This document shows positions 56,978-64,000 of a stretch of DNA of 64,000 nucleotides, piece by piece; positions within the stretch are counted from its first letter, which is position 1; each line of letters begins with the position of its first letter. The DNA is taken from NCBI GenBank assembly GCA_910586585.1, contig CAJUKA010000008.1, forward strand, positions 28,602 through 92,601, given 5' to 3'. The stretch comes from an uncultured Lachnospiraceae bacterium. GTDB lineage: Bacteria > Bacillota > Clostridia > Lachnospirales > Lachnospiraceae. Under the pieces are notes generated by a model. The model had not been told where the DNA came from. It was given only the letters and a program-made list of their open reading frames with translations, and did not search any database. Made by a program: the position numbers and the translations under genes.

Positions 56978-57104
56978 ATTGAGCGCCAGCGTGCTCAATC
57001 TGCATCCGCAATTTCCTATAAAATAAAAAAATTGAGTGCCAGCGTGCTCAATCTGCATCCGCAATTTCCTATAAAGTAAATAATTGAGCGCCAGCGCGCT
57101 CAAT
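56978..57104. repeat. three tandem hairpin repeats (52-53 bp period) upstream of mutS2
   Basis: Units begin at 56978, 57031 and 57083. Each has ATTGAGCGC-cagc-GCGCTCAAT or a variant (copy 1 and 2 keep the stem through G-T pairs), followed in copies 1 and 2 by the same 30 nt (CTGCATCCGCAATTTCC). On the minus strand each stem is followed by T-rich sequence (six or more T in copies 1 and 2), so these are tandem intrinsic terminators facing the HtrA-like gene; on the plus strand they are hairpins in the mutS2 leader. Confidence 0.8.
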
Positions 57105-57133
57105 CTTTCCTATTATATAAAATGGAGGGTTTT

Positions 57134-59533
57134 ATGAACGACAAAGCACTACGAATCTTAGAATATCCTAAAATTATAAATCTTTTAACCGAAAAAGCAA
57201 GTTCTGCACCAGGAAAAGAGCTCTGTGAACGTCTGCTGCCAGTGACTACATTATCTGAAATAGAACAGGCACAGCAACAGACGGCCGATGCCTTTACCCG
57301 ACTGGTAAAAGGCGGACGAATCCACTTCAGCGGAAACAAAGATATCCGTTTCAGTATCAAATCGCTTGAAATTGGAAGTTCCCTTTCTGCTTCAGAGCTG
57401 CTGAAGATATGCGCGTCCCTTGCTTGCGCTTCCAGAGCCAAGGCTTTTGCACGTTCCGAACACGATGAAGAAATCGTTGACAGCCTGCAGGCATACTTTG
57501 CAAACCTTGAGCCACTAACTCCGCTTCAAAACAAAATCAACAGTTGTATTATCTCCGAAGAAGAAATTGCTGATGATGCCAGCTCCACGCTCAAACATAT
57601 CCGGCGCAGCATCAATCTGACAAATGAAAAAATACACAGTCAGCTTAGTGGCATGGTAAATGGAAGCCTTCGCACGTATTTACAAGATGCAGTTATCACA
57701 ATGCGCAATAACCGTTATTGTATTCCTGTCAAATCAGAGCACAAAGGCAATGTTCCTGGTATGGTTCACGATCAGTCCTCTACCGGTTCAACACTGTTTA
57801 TCGAACCGGCTGTTATTGTAAATCTGAATAACCAGCTAAAAGAACTTGCCATTCAGGAACAGCAGGAAATTGAGCGGATTCTTGCCGAATTAAGTGCAGA
57901 GGCCGGCGAACATACAGAGGAACTTGCAAATAACTTCCGGCTCTTGACAAAACTTGACTTTATTTTTGCCAAAGCAGGACTTGCGCTTGATATGAATGCA
58001 TCACGGCCGTTATTTAATAACAATCGTTATATTAATATTCGTAAAGGACGGCATCCACTGCTGGACAAAAAGAAGGCAGTTCCCATTGATATTCATCTAG
58101 GAAAAGACTTTAACCTTCTTGTCGTAACAGGACCCAATACTGGCGGAAAAACAGTTTCGCTCAAAACGGTTGGTTTATTTACGCTTATGGGGCAGGCAGG
58201 TCTTCATATTCCGGCTCTGGACCGTTCTGAGCTTGGAATTTTTACGGAGGTATACGCAGATATTGGAGATGAGCAAAGCATTGAACAGAGTTTATCCACA
58301 TTTTCTGCCCATATGACAAACACAATTTCTATCCTGCAGAATGCAGATGAAAATTCGCTCTGCATTTTTGATGAACTTGGCGCTGGAACAGATCCTACCG
58401 AGGGCGCAGCACTTGCCATCGCCATTCTGAAACATCTGCATAACAAAGGCATACGCACAATGGCTACAACACATTATAGCGAACTCAAAGTTTTTGCGCT
58501 CACAAACTCTTATGTTGAAAACGCCTGCTGTGAATTTGATGTAGAATCATTGCGCCCTACCTACAGGCTGCTGATTGGTATTCCAGGCAAAAGCAATGCC
58601 TTTGCCATCTCTTCCAAACTTGGGCTTCCTGACGAAATTATTGAATCTGCAAAGGAACACATCAGCCAAGAAGAAGAAAGCTTTGAAGATTTACTGACAG
58701 ATTTGGAATCCAGTAGGCGTACTATCGAAAAAGAACGCAATGAAATCCAAAGCTACAAGGCAGAAATTGCCTCTTTAAAGCAAAAATTAGAGCAAAAGCA
58801 GGAACGTCTTGACGCACAAAAAGACAAAATTATGCGAAAAGCCAACGAAGAGGCTCGAAAAATATTGCAGGAAGCAAAGGATCTCGCAGATGAGACAATT
58901 CGAAATTTCCAAAAGAGCGGTGCTGGGCAACCCTCTATAAAAGAGTTAGAAAAAGCACGCACAAAGGTCCGTGATAAGATTGATGAAAAAAATAAAAAAC
59001 TTTCTGTCATAGAGCCAAAGCCAACACATAAAGTCCTAAAACCTAACCAGATCAAACCAGGAGATATGGTCAAAGTTGTATCTATGGGATTAAAGGGCAC
59101 GGTTTCATCAAAACCAGATGCAAAAGGGGATCTTTTTGTACAGTGCGGCATTATACGCTCCAAAGCGAATATCAAAGATTTAGTCCTTATCAATGAGGAT
59201 TCTATGACAAATACCTCGAAATACAAAAAAGGATTTCATTCTTCAAAAAGTTCAGAAGGCGGGCATATTGGCATGTCCAAAACGGCGACGCTTTCTACAG
59301 AGATCAATTTGCTTGGACAGACTGTCGATGAAGCGATTGCAGAACTAGACAAATACCTTGATGACGCCTATTTGTCACATGCGCCAAGCGTTCGTGTTGT
59401 ACACGGCAAGGGAACTGGAGCACTCAGACAAGCTGTTCATCAGTTTTTAAGACGCCTTTCGTATGTCAAATCGTTTCATCTAGGCGAGTATGGCGAAGGG
59501 GATTCCGGCGTAACAATTGTTGAGTTTAAATAA
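57134..59533 (+). CDS. mutS2: endonuclease MutS2
   Basis: 799 aa from ATG 57134 (MNDKALRILEYPKI), 4 nt after GGAGGG-TTTT; the frame start four codons upstream lacks an RBS. Walker A TGPNTGGKTVSLK near residue 335, Walker B CIFDELGAGTDPTEG near residue 413, a coiled-coil (about 515-635) and a C-terminal Smr domain (INLLGQTVDEAI ... VVHGKGTGALR). MutS2 acts on DNA recombination intermediates and on collided ribosomes in Bacillus. The family's usual length is about 785. Confidence 0.95.
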   Translation: MNDKALRILEYPKIINLLTEKASSAPGKELCERLLPVTTLSEIEQAQQQTADAFTRLVKGGRIHFSGNKDIRFSIKSLEIGSSLSASELLKICASLACASRAKAFARSEHDEEIVDSLQAYFANLEPLTPLQNKINSCIISEEEIADDASSTLKHIRRSINLTNEKIHSQLSGMVNGSLRTYLQDAVITMRNNRYCIPVKSEHKGNVPGMVHDQSSTGSTLFIEPAVIVNLNNQLKELAIQEQQEIERILAELSAEAGEHTEELANNFRLLTKLDFIFAKAGLALDMNASRPLFNNNRYINIRKGRHPLLDKKKAVPIDIHLGKDFNLLVVTGPNTGGKTVSLKTVGLFTLMGQAGLHIPALDRSELGIFTEVYADIGDEQSIEQSLSTFSAHMTNTISILQNADENSLCIFDELGAGTDPTEGAALAIAILKHLHNKGIRTMATTHYSELKVFALTNSYVENACCEFDVESLRPTYRLLIGIPGKSNAFAISSKLGLPDEIIESAKEHISQEEESFEDLLTDLESSRRTIEKERNEIQSYKAEIASLKQKLEQKQERLDAQKDKIMRKANEEARKILQEAKDLADETIRNFQKSGAGQPSIKELEKARTKVRDKIDEKNKKLSVIEPKPTHKVLKPNQIKPGDMVKVVSMGLKGTVSSKPDAKGDLFVQCGIIRSKANIKDLVLINEDSMTNTSKYKKGFHSSKSSEGGHIGMSKTATLSTEINLLGQTVDEAIAELDKYLDDAYLSHAPSVRVVHGKGTGALRQAVHQFLRRLSYVKSFHLGEYGEGDSGVTIVEFK

Positions 59534-59561
59534 TAAAAGCTACACAGAAACGAGGAAAATT

Positions 59562-60263
59562 ATGGGTAACAAACAAAAAATATTAATTGTAGATGATGAT
59601 GAAAATATTGCAGAGCTTATTTCGCTGTATATGACAAAGGAATGTTTTGAGACAAAAATTGCCTATGACGGCGAATCAGCCTTGCAGGAAATCAGTGGAT
59701 TTTCTCCCGACCTGATACTTCTTGACTTGATGCTTCCGGGAATAGACGGTTATCAAGTGTGCCGCGAAGTCCGCCAAAAGTCGCAGACACCAATTATTAT
59801 GCTCTCTGCAAAGGGAGAGGTATTTGATAAGGTACTTGGCCTTGAGTTAGGCGCAGACGATTACTTGGAAAAACCTTTTGACACCAAAGAGCTTGTTGCA
59901 CGTGTCAAAGCCGTTCTCCGGCGTTACAAGGCTTCCGCACCTTCTGCACCGGTATCAAATGCCAAGCAAGTGACCTATCCCAGTCTCACCATTAATCTCA
60001 CAAACTACTCTGTTATCTATAATGGCAGAACTGTTGAAATGCCCCCCAAGGAGCTTGAACTTCTTTATTTTCTTGCGGCTTCTCCCAACCGTGTTTTTAC
60101 AAGGGAGCAGCTCCTTGACCAGATTTGGGGATATGAATATGTGGGCGATACCCGAACTGTCGATGTTCATATCAAAAGACTTCGGGAAAAAATCAAGGAT
60201 CATGAATCATGGCGCATTGCGACTATCTGGGGAATTGGTTACAAATTCGAAGTCAGAAACTAA
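59562..60263 (+). CDS. OmpR/PhoB-family response regulator
   Basis: 233 aa from ATG 59562 (MGNKQKILIVDDDEN) with CGAGGA upstream; the frame start inside mutS2 lacks an RBS. Receiver domain with phospho-acceptor Asp in LILLDLMLPG (about residue 53) and conserved Lys in YLEKPFD; C-terminal winged helix (EMPPKELELLYFLA, TREQLLDQIWGYEY, TVDVHIKRLREKI). It lies 28 nt after mutS2 and 124 nt before its histidine kinase, separated from it by a terminator-like hairpin. Confidence 0.95.
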   Translation: MGNKQKILIVDDDENIAELISLYMTKECFETKIAYDGESALQEISGFSPDLILLDLMLPGIDGYQVCREVRQKSQTPIIMLSAKGEVFDKVLGLELGADDYLEKPFDTKELVARVKAVLRRYKASAPSAPVSNAKQVTYPSLTINLTNYSVIYNGRTVEMPPKELELLYFLAASPNRVFTREQLLDQIWGYEYVGDTRTVDVHIKRLREKIKDHESWRIATIWGIGYKFEVRN

Positions 60264-60275
60264 TGTATTTTTGAT

Positions 60276-60350
60276 AACAGTTCAGCCATACAAAATGAAT
60301 ATACAACCCGAAAACTTATGAATGGGCATGGCTGAACTGTTGCCTTTTTT
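60276..60350 (+). terminator. long-loop terminator between response regulator and kinase
   Basis: AACAGTTCAGCCAT (60276-60289) pairs perfectly over 14 bp with ATGGCTGAACTGTT (60328-60341), 38-nt loop, then six T at 60345-60350. The downstream kinase gene starts at 60388 with no strong promoter visible, so read-through may set a lower kinase level. Confidence 0.75.
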
Positions 60351-60387
60351 ACTATTTATGAACGTTTTAGAAAGGAATCGAATCTAA

Positions 60388-61803
60388 GTGAAAAGAACAC
60401 TCTATTTAAAATTTGTGCTGGCATATCTTATTTTTGCATTTTTCGGTTTCATTGTAGTCGCCACCTTCACCTCAAGCATGACTCTTGAGCATATGAAGCG
60501 GGAACGGGCGGATACCTTATATAAAGAAGCTCTTCTAATATCGGATTCCTATGCTACCGATTTGTACAACAGCGAAATTACTCTTGAATCCGTCTGGCGC
60601 CAAATAGAAGCAATCGGCACCTTTGTCGATGCTTCCATTTGGATTGTCAATCCTTCTGGGCTGATAGTCCTTGATTCAAGCACCCCGCCTGACATTGAAA
60701 ATTCAATTACCATTCCGAATTTTAGTCCAACGATTACCCAAAGTTCCTTTTATACTGTTGGGAATTTTTTTGGTATGTTTGACAAAGAAATGATATCTGC
60801 CTTTGCACCGATTACATCTCAATACAAAGTCAAAGGCTATGTTATTATTCATGCATCTATGGAAAGTTTGCAGCGTTCCTGCAACTCCCTTTTGAATATT
60901 TCATATATAACACTTGTTATTCTTTTTTTGCTGTCGCTCATTATTCTGCTCTTTTTTACTGAAATGGTTTATCTTCCACTTCGTAAAATTACACATGCTA
61001 CCGAACAATACGCAATCGGAAATTTCAGATATGAGTTTCAGCTAGACAGCGAAGATGAAATTGGCTATCTTGCCGCTTCTCTGGCATATATGGCAAACGA
61101 AGTTGCAAAGAGTGAAGACAACCAGAAACGTCTTGTCGCAAATATATCCCATGATTTCCGCTCACCGCTCACCTCCATGCGCGGTTATTTAGAAGCGATG
61201 CTTGACGGAACGATTCCGCCTGAAATGCACGAAAAATATCTTTCTGTCGTGCTCAATGAAACGGATCGCCTAACCGGACTCACAAACTCGCTGCTTACCC
61301 TAAACAATCTCAATACCAAGGGAATGATTTTGGATAGAAGCAATTTTGACATCAATCAGGTTATTAAAAATACCTCCGCATCTTTTGAGGGAACCTGCCG
61401 GCAGAAACTTATTTCGATTGAACTAGTACTTACCGGAGAAGAAATGTTTGTGAATGCAGATCTTGTCAAAATCCAGCAGGTTCTTTACAATCTGGTGGAC
61501 AACGCCATTAAATTCAGTCACAAAAATTCTTGTATCAAAATAGAAACGATTGAAAAATCAAATAAGCTGCTGGTTTCTGTGAAAGATAATGGAATTGGGA
61601 TTCCAAAGGACAGTGTACGCCTTATCTGGAACCGCTTTTATAAAACAGATCTCTCGCGTGGCAAGGACCGAAAAGGTACTGGACTTGGACTTTCTATCAC
61701 CAAGGAAATCATTCAAGCCCACAACGAAAACATCAATGTTGTCAGCACAGAAGGCGTCGGAACAGAGTTTATCTTTACACTAGAAAAGGTTGACGATGAT
61801 TAA
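60388..61803 (+). CDS. membrane sensor histidine kinase
   Basis: 471 aa; GTG start 60388 with AAAGGA 9-10 nt upstream. Membrane helices at residues about 8-28 and 170-195 flank an extracytoplasmic sensor domain; HAMP (about 195-245), phospho-acceptor His in NISHDFRSPLTSMRGY (residue about 255), N box NLVDNAIKFS, G1 DNGIGIP and G2 GTGLGLSI follow. It pairs with the regulator upstream. The signal is unknown. Confidence 0.93.
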   Translation: MKRTLYLKFVLAYLIFAFFGFIVVATFTSSMTLEHMKRERADTLYKEALLISDSYATDLYNSEITLESVWRQIEAIGTFVDASIWIVNPSGLIVLDSSTPPDIENSITIPNFSPTITQSSFYTVGNFFGMFDKEMISAFAPITSQYKVKGYVIIHASMESLQRSCNSLLNISYITLVILFLLSLIILLFFTEMVYLPLRKITHATEQYAIGNFRYEFQLDSEDEIGYLAASLAYMANEVAKSEDNQKRLVANISHDFRSPLTSMRGYLEAMLDGTIPPEMHEKYLSVVLNETDRLTGLTNSLLTLNNLNTKGMILDRSNFDINQVIKNTSASFEGTCRQKLISIELVLTGEEMFVNADLVKIQQVLYNLVDNAIKFSHKNSCIKIETIEKSNKLLVSVKDNGIGIPKDSVRLIWNRFYKTDLSRGKDRKGTGLGLSITKEIIQAHNENINVVSTEGVGTEFIFTLEKVDDD

Positions 61804-61854
61804 CAATCATGCTGATACATTCATTTTTGAATCTACCTCTACAGGGATTGCTGA

Positions 61855-63177
61855 TCACGCGCTGTCTGCTCTGCTCAATTTCCCAGCAGGCAGCATAACG
61901 GTGATCTGTACGGATTCTAAATCCGGAGCTGCTGCGACGATTCTTCCCTTTTGCGCTTCTACCATTGCCTTTGCAATTGACAGTCCCAATCCATATCCTC
62001 CTTTCTCCGAATTTCTTGACTGCTCTGTTCTGTAAAACCGGTCAAAAAATTTTCCCAACTGCTCCTCGTCTATTGTTTGTGCATGGTTTTTTACAGACAA
62101 GATAATTGTATGGCTTTTTTTCTCCAGTTTTAACAAAATATCTTCAAAACTGCCATCTTCATTTGGTTTTGTATATTTAATTGCATTGTCCAAAAGAATA
62201 CTTGTAATCTGCCGGACGCTACCCTCATCAGCATGACAACAAAGCATGGAAGCTATCTCTGTATGAATCGCCATTCCCTTGCTGTGTGCTAGTGTCTGAA
62301 AAGACGAAGCAGTTTCACTGACAACATCGGATATCGAGAAATCAACGATGGAAAATTGCTGCCGATGCTCGTCCATGCGCGATAAGCATATCAAGTCGTT
62401 TGTAAGCGCCGTCATCCGCCTAGTCTGTGCGCAGATATCCTGAATCCATTCATTCTCCCCCTCAATTTCCATAGAAAGAACTTCTGCATCCGCATCTATA
62501 ATCGTAATAGGCGTCTTGAGTTCATGCCCTGCTACAGCAATAAATTGTTTTTGCCTTTCATAGCTTTCTGATACAGGCTGCACAATTTTCTTGGAAAAAA
62601 ACACAATTATAATAAAAATACCCAAAAAACCCGCAAAGGATATCAGGCAATGTATAAAAGTCGTAATTTTAAAGGTATACAATTTTCTTCCGCAATCTAA
62701 AAAAATAATATGTATGTCCTCTTGTGTTAAAACCTTTGTAAAACGAAATTCATCCAGAAATCCTTTTGTGCTTTTGCTTTCCTGGGCCAGTCTTGCATAT
62801 TGCTGCGCATCCTCATCATCTACCATCATAATGCTTTCCGTATTGACTTCCAGAATCTGTCCATCTGACGATATATCTGCTATAAAAAACCTTGCCTCAT
62901 ATATTTGTTCAGGAGACAACATTTGTTCTTCCCAAAATTCGCTGAATACGCGATTATCCTTATTTTCCAAAAAGGCTCTTTTTTCACGCGGCTTTTCATG
63001 TGGAGTTTTATGCGGCGGGGAACCGCCATTCTCTGCAATCATTTCAAGAACTCTGTCCGCATTTGACACCAGTTCTCTGTACGTAAGCAAACTGCTGGAT
63101 ATCACAATAATACCCAGCAGCAGCAAAAGCGAAATCGTTGATAGGAGGATAAATTTTATTCTCAGTTTCTTTATCAT
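61855..63177 (-). CDS. membrane sensor histidine kinase (second system)
   Basis: 440 aa from ATG 63175-63177 (MIKKLRIKFILLST); the frame start two codons earlier is a TTG. Two membrane helices (about 10-30 and 165-190), a HAMP-less linker, His in AVAGHELKTPITII (about residue 217), ILLDNAIKYT and GGYGLGLSIA. Convergent with the first system (51 nt between stops). It is preceded by its regulator gene, 24 nt upstream. Confidence 0.92.
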   Translation of the reverse strand: MIKKLRIKFILLSTISLLLLLGIIVISSSLLTYRELVSNADRVLEMIAENGGSPPHKTPHEKPREKRAFLENKDNRVFSEFWEEQMLSPEQIYEARFFIADISSDGQILEVNTESIMMVDDEDAQQYARLAQESKSTKGFLDEFRFTKVLTQEDIHIIFLDCGRKLYTFKITTFIHCLISFAGFLGIFIIIVFFSKKIVQPVSESYERQKQFIAVAGHELKTPITIIDADAEVLSMEIEGENEWIQDICAQTRRMTALTNDLICLSRMDEHRQQFSIVDFSISDVVSETASSFQTLAHSKGMAIHTEIASMLCCHADEGSVRQITSILLDNAIKYTKPNEDGSFEDILLKLEKKSHTIILSVKNHAQTIDEEQLGKFFDRFYRTEQSRNSEKGGYGLGLSIAKAMVEAQKGRIVAAAPDLESVQITVMLPAGKLSRADSA

Positions 63178-63201
63178 ACCCAATAAACCTCTTGATTTCT
63201 G

Positions 63202-63879
63202 TTATAACAATTCCAAAGAATAGCCTAAGTTGCGCCTTGCCTTAATCTCCACGTCCGCCTTAAGTGCCGCAAGCTTTTTCCTCAAATACGAAATATAGGT
63301 CCATACAACCTGGCTCTCTGCATTGGATTCAAATCCCCATATTTTATTCATAAACTGTTCCGCTGAAAGAATCTGCCCTGCATTTCTCATCATAAATTCG
63401 AGTATTTGAAACTCCTTGTTTGCTAGTGTAATGCTTCCAAACGGTGACGACAATACAAACGCGGCGCAGTCCAGTGTAATGTTTCCAAAATGCAGGCAGG
63501 AATCTGGCTGAACCCCTGCAATACCGCTTCTGGTCATGGCACGGATGCGCGCCAATAGTTCTTTCACTGCAAATGGTTTGGTGAGATAGTCATTTGCACC
63601 GCTGTCTAGTCCCAGCACTTTATCATCAATTTCCGCTCTTGCGGTCAGCATCAGCACCGGAACACAGTTTCCTGCTTTTCTAAGATGCTGGAGAACGCTG
63701 ATTCCATCCATGCGAGGCATCATAACATCAAGTATCACGCCATCGTATTCATTTGTTTCCAAATACTCCAGAGCTTCTACCCCATCACAGGCCAAATCGA
63801 CAGTATAATTATTCTTTTTTAATATTGTTGTTACCGCTTTGGAAAGCGATACTTCATCCTCTGCAAGCAACAGACGCAT
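63202..63879 (-). CDS. OmpR/PhoB-family response regulator (second system)
   Basis: 225 aa from ATG 63877-63879 (MRLLLAEDEVSLSK) with AGGAGG. Receiver Asp in GVILDVMMPRMDG (about residue 51), Lys in DYLTKPFAVKEL, and a winged helix at the C-terminus (ANKEFQILEFMMR, SAEQFMNKIWGFES, VVWTYISYLRKKL). It resembles the CiaR/CopR-like subgroup and is co-transcribed with the kinase gene that follows. Confidence 0.94.
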   Translation of the reverse strand: MRLLLAEDEVSLSKAVTTILKKNNYTVDLACDGVEALEYLETNEYDGVILDVMMPRMDGISVLQHLRKAGNCVPVLMLTARAEIDDKVLGLDSGANDYLTKPFAVKELLARIRAMTRSGIAGVQPDSCLHFGNITLDCAAFVLSSPFGSITLANKEFQILEFMMRNAGQILSAEQFMNKIWGFESNAESQVVWTYISYLRKKLAALKADVEIKARRNLGYSLELL

Positions 63880-63935
63880 ACGTAAACCTCCTAATTTAAG
63901 TCGCTGCGCGACGGCACTAAAGCTACAGTCCCTTC

Positions 63936-63999
63936 GACGCACCCCTTCTGAGAGAAACTTTCATTCGAAAGGGCCTCTTAAAAGTTTCTCTCGTGCGTC
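63936..63999. repeat. long interrupted inverted repeat at the window edge
   Basis: Outer arms GACGCAC (63936-63942) and GTGCGTC (63993-63999) and inner arms GAGAGAAACTTT (63950-63961) and AAAGTTTCTCTC (63981-63992) nest into one 19-bp stem with a 7-nt bulge on the left arm and a 19-nt loop. It lies upstream of the second response regulator. It may be a terminator-like hairpin, or the end of a small repetitive element that continues outside the window. Confidence 0.65.
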
Positions 64000-64000
64000 T

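Larger units (their letters stand above)
56713..57133. other. intergenic region between the HtrA-like gene and mutS2
   Basis: 421 bp between divergent genes. It holds a strong minus promoter (56775-56804), an extended -10 on the plus strand (56937-56945), three tandem hairpin repeats (56978-57104) and the mutS2 RBS. No further gene is seen. Confidence 0.7.

Noticed and set aside
56978..57104. CRISPR array
   Set aside because: Only three units, the repeat includes the whole period in copies 1 and 2 without unique spacers, and no cas gene is near.

Overview
The window looks like chromosome from a gut-type Firmicute, most likely a Lachnospiraceae/Clostridia member. The reasons are AGGAGG-type ribosome binding sites throughout, the host block rlmD (RlmCD type)–yhaM–htrA-like–mutS2–two-component genes, large rhamnosidase/GH3 enzymes with an AraC regulator, and a conjugative element whose gene families (MobP-type relaxase, PrgI, TrbL-like, VirB4/VirD4, SpoVG-like, amidoligase, DUF5688-like, DUF6103-like) are typical of clostridial ICEs. 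No rRNA, tRNA or CRISPR array was seen.

Region 1 (1-13.3 kb) is a glycoside-utilisation locus. A divergent AraC-family regulator (+) faces a minus-strand operon: GH78 rhamnosidase, GPH-family sugar symporter, GH3 beta-glucosidase, second GH78 rhamnosidase, HSL-type alpha/beta hydrolase, a small gene that appears frameshifted, and an Old-Yellow-Enzyme-type oxidoreductase cut by the window start. Together they would import and deglycosylate a rhamnose/glucose-decorated, possibly phenolic, compound and then modify the aglycone; the substrate is inference.

Region 2 (about 13.5-52.5 kb) is a conjugative element with every gene on the minus strand. It holds (a) DNA processing: VirD4 coupling protein, CHC2/Toprim-type protein, a relaxase fused to Sel1 repeats, a ribbon-helix-helix protein and a 1-kb inverted-repeat-rich gap that is the best oriT candidate; (b) a Gram-positive type IV secretion core: VirB4-like ATPase, PrgI, TrbL-like channel, VirB2-like subunit and NlpC/P60 hydrolase; (c) an apparently complete Tad/Flp pilus set: TadE-like, DUF4320-like, TadC, TadB, TadA, TadZ, CpaB, prepilin peptidase and Flp-like pilin; (d) accessory proteins: two Fic proteins, an amidoligase with a gamma-glutamylcyclotransferase, a SpoVG-like protein, AbrB-type regulators, a DNA adenine methylase, an ArdA-like protein, DUF5688-like and LPD28-like proteins. 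No integrase is in the window, so the element's ends are not proven.

Two system-level signals stand out in region 2. First, about a dozen cytosolic accessory proteins end in a similar tail (acidic/Gln-rich stretch, then a Met-rich hydrophobic end such as MSMTL, MSMVM, MCMGM, MQMNM) that the membrane machinery lacks; it could be a C-terminal secretion signal for co-transfer into the recipient. Second, four copies of a structured RNA-like element (A-D), each directly after an intrinsic terminator and 32-91 nt before a start codon, show compensatory base changes.

Region 3 (52.6-64 kb) is host backbone: rlmCD-like methyltransferase, YhaM-type exoribonuclease, an HtrA-like membrane protein that seems to lack the catalytic His, three tandem hairpins, mutS2, and two convergent two-component systems (RR-HK on plus, RR-HK on minus), with a long inverted repeat at the window edge.
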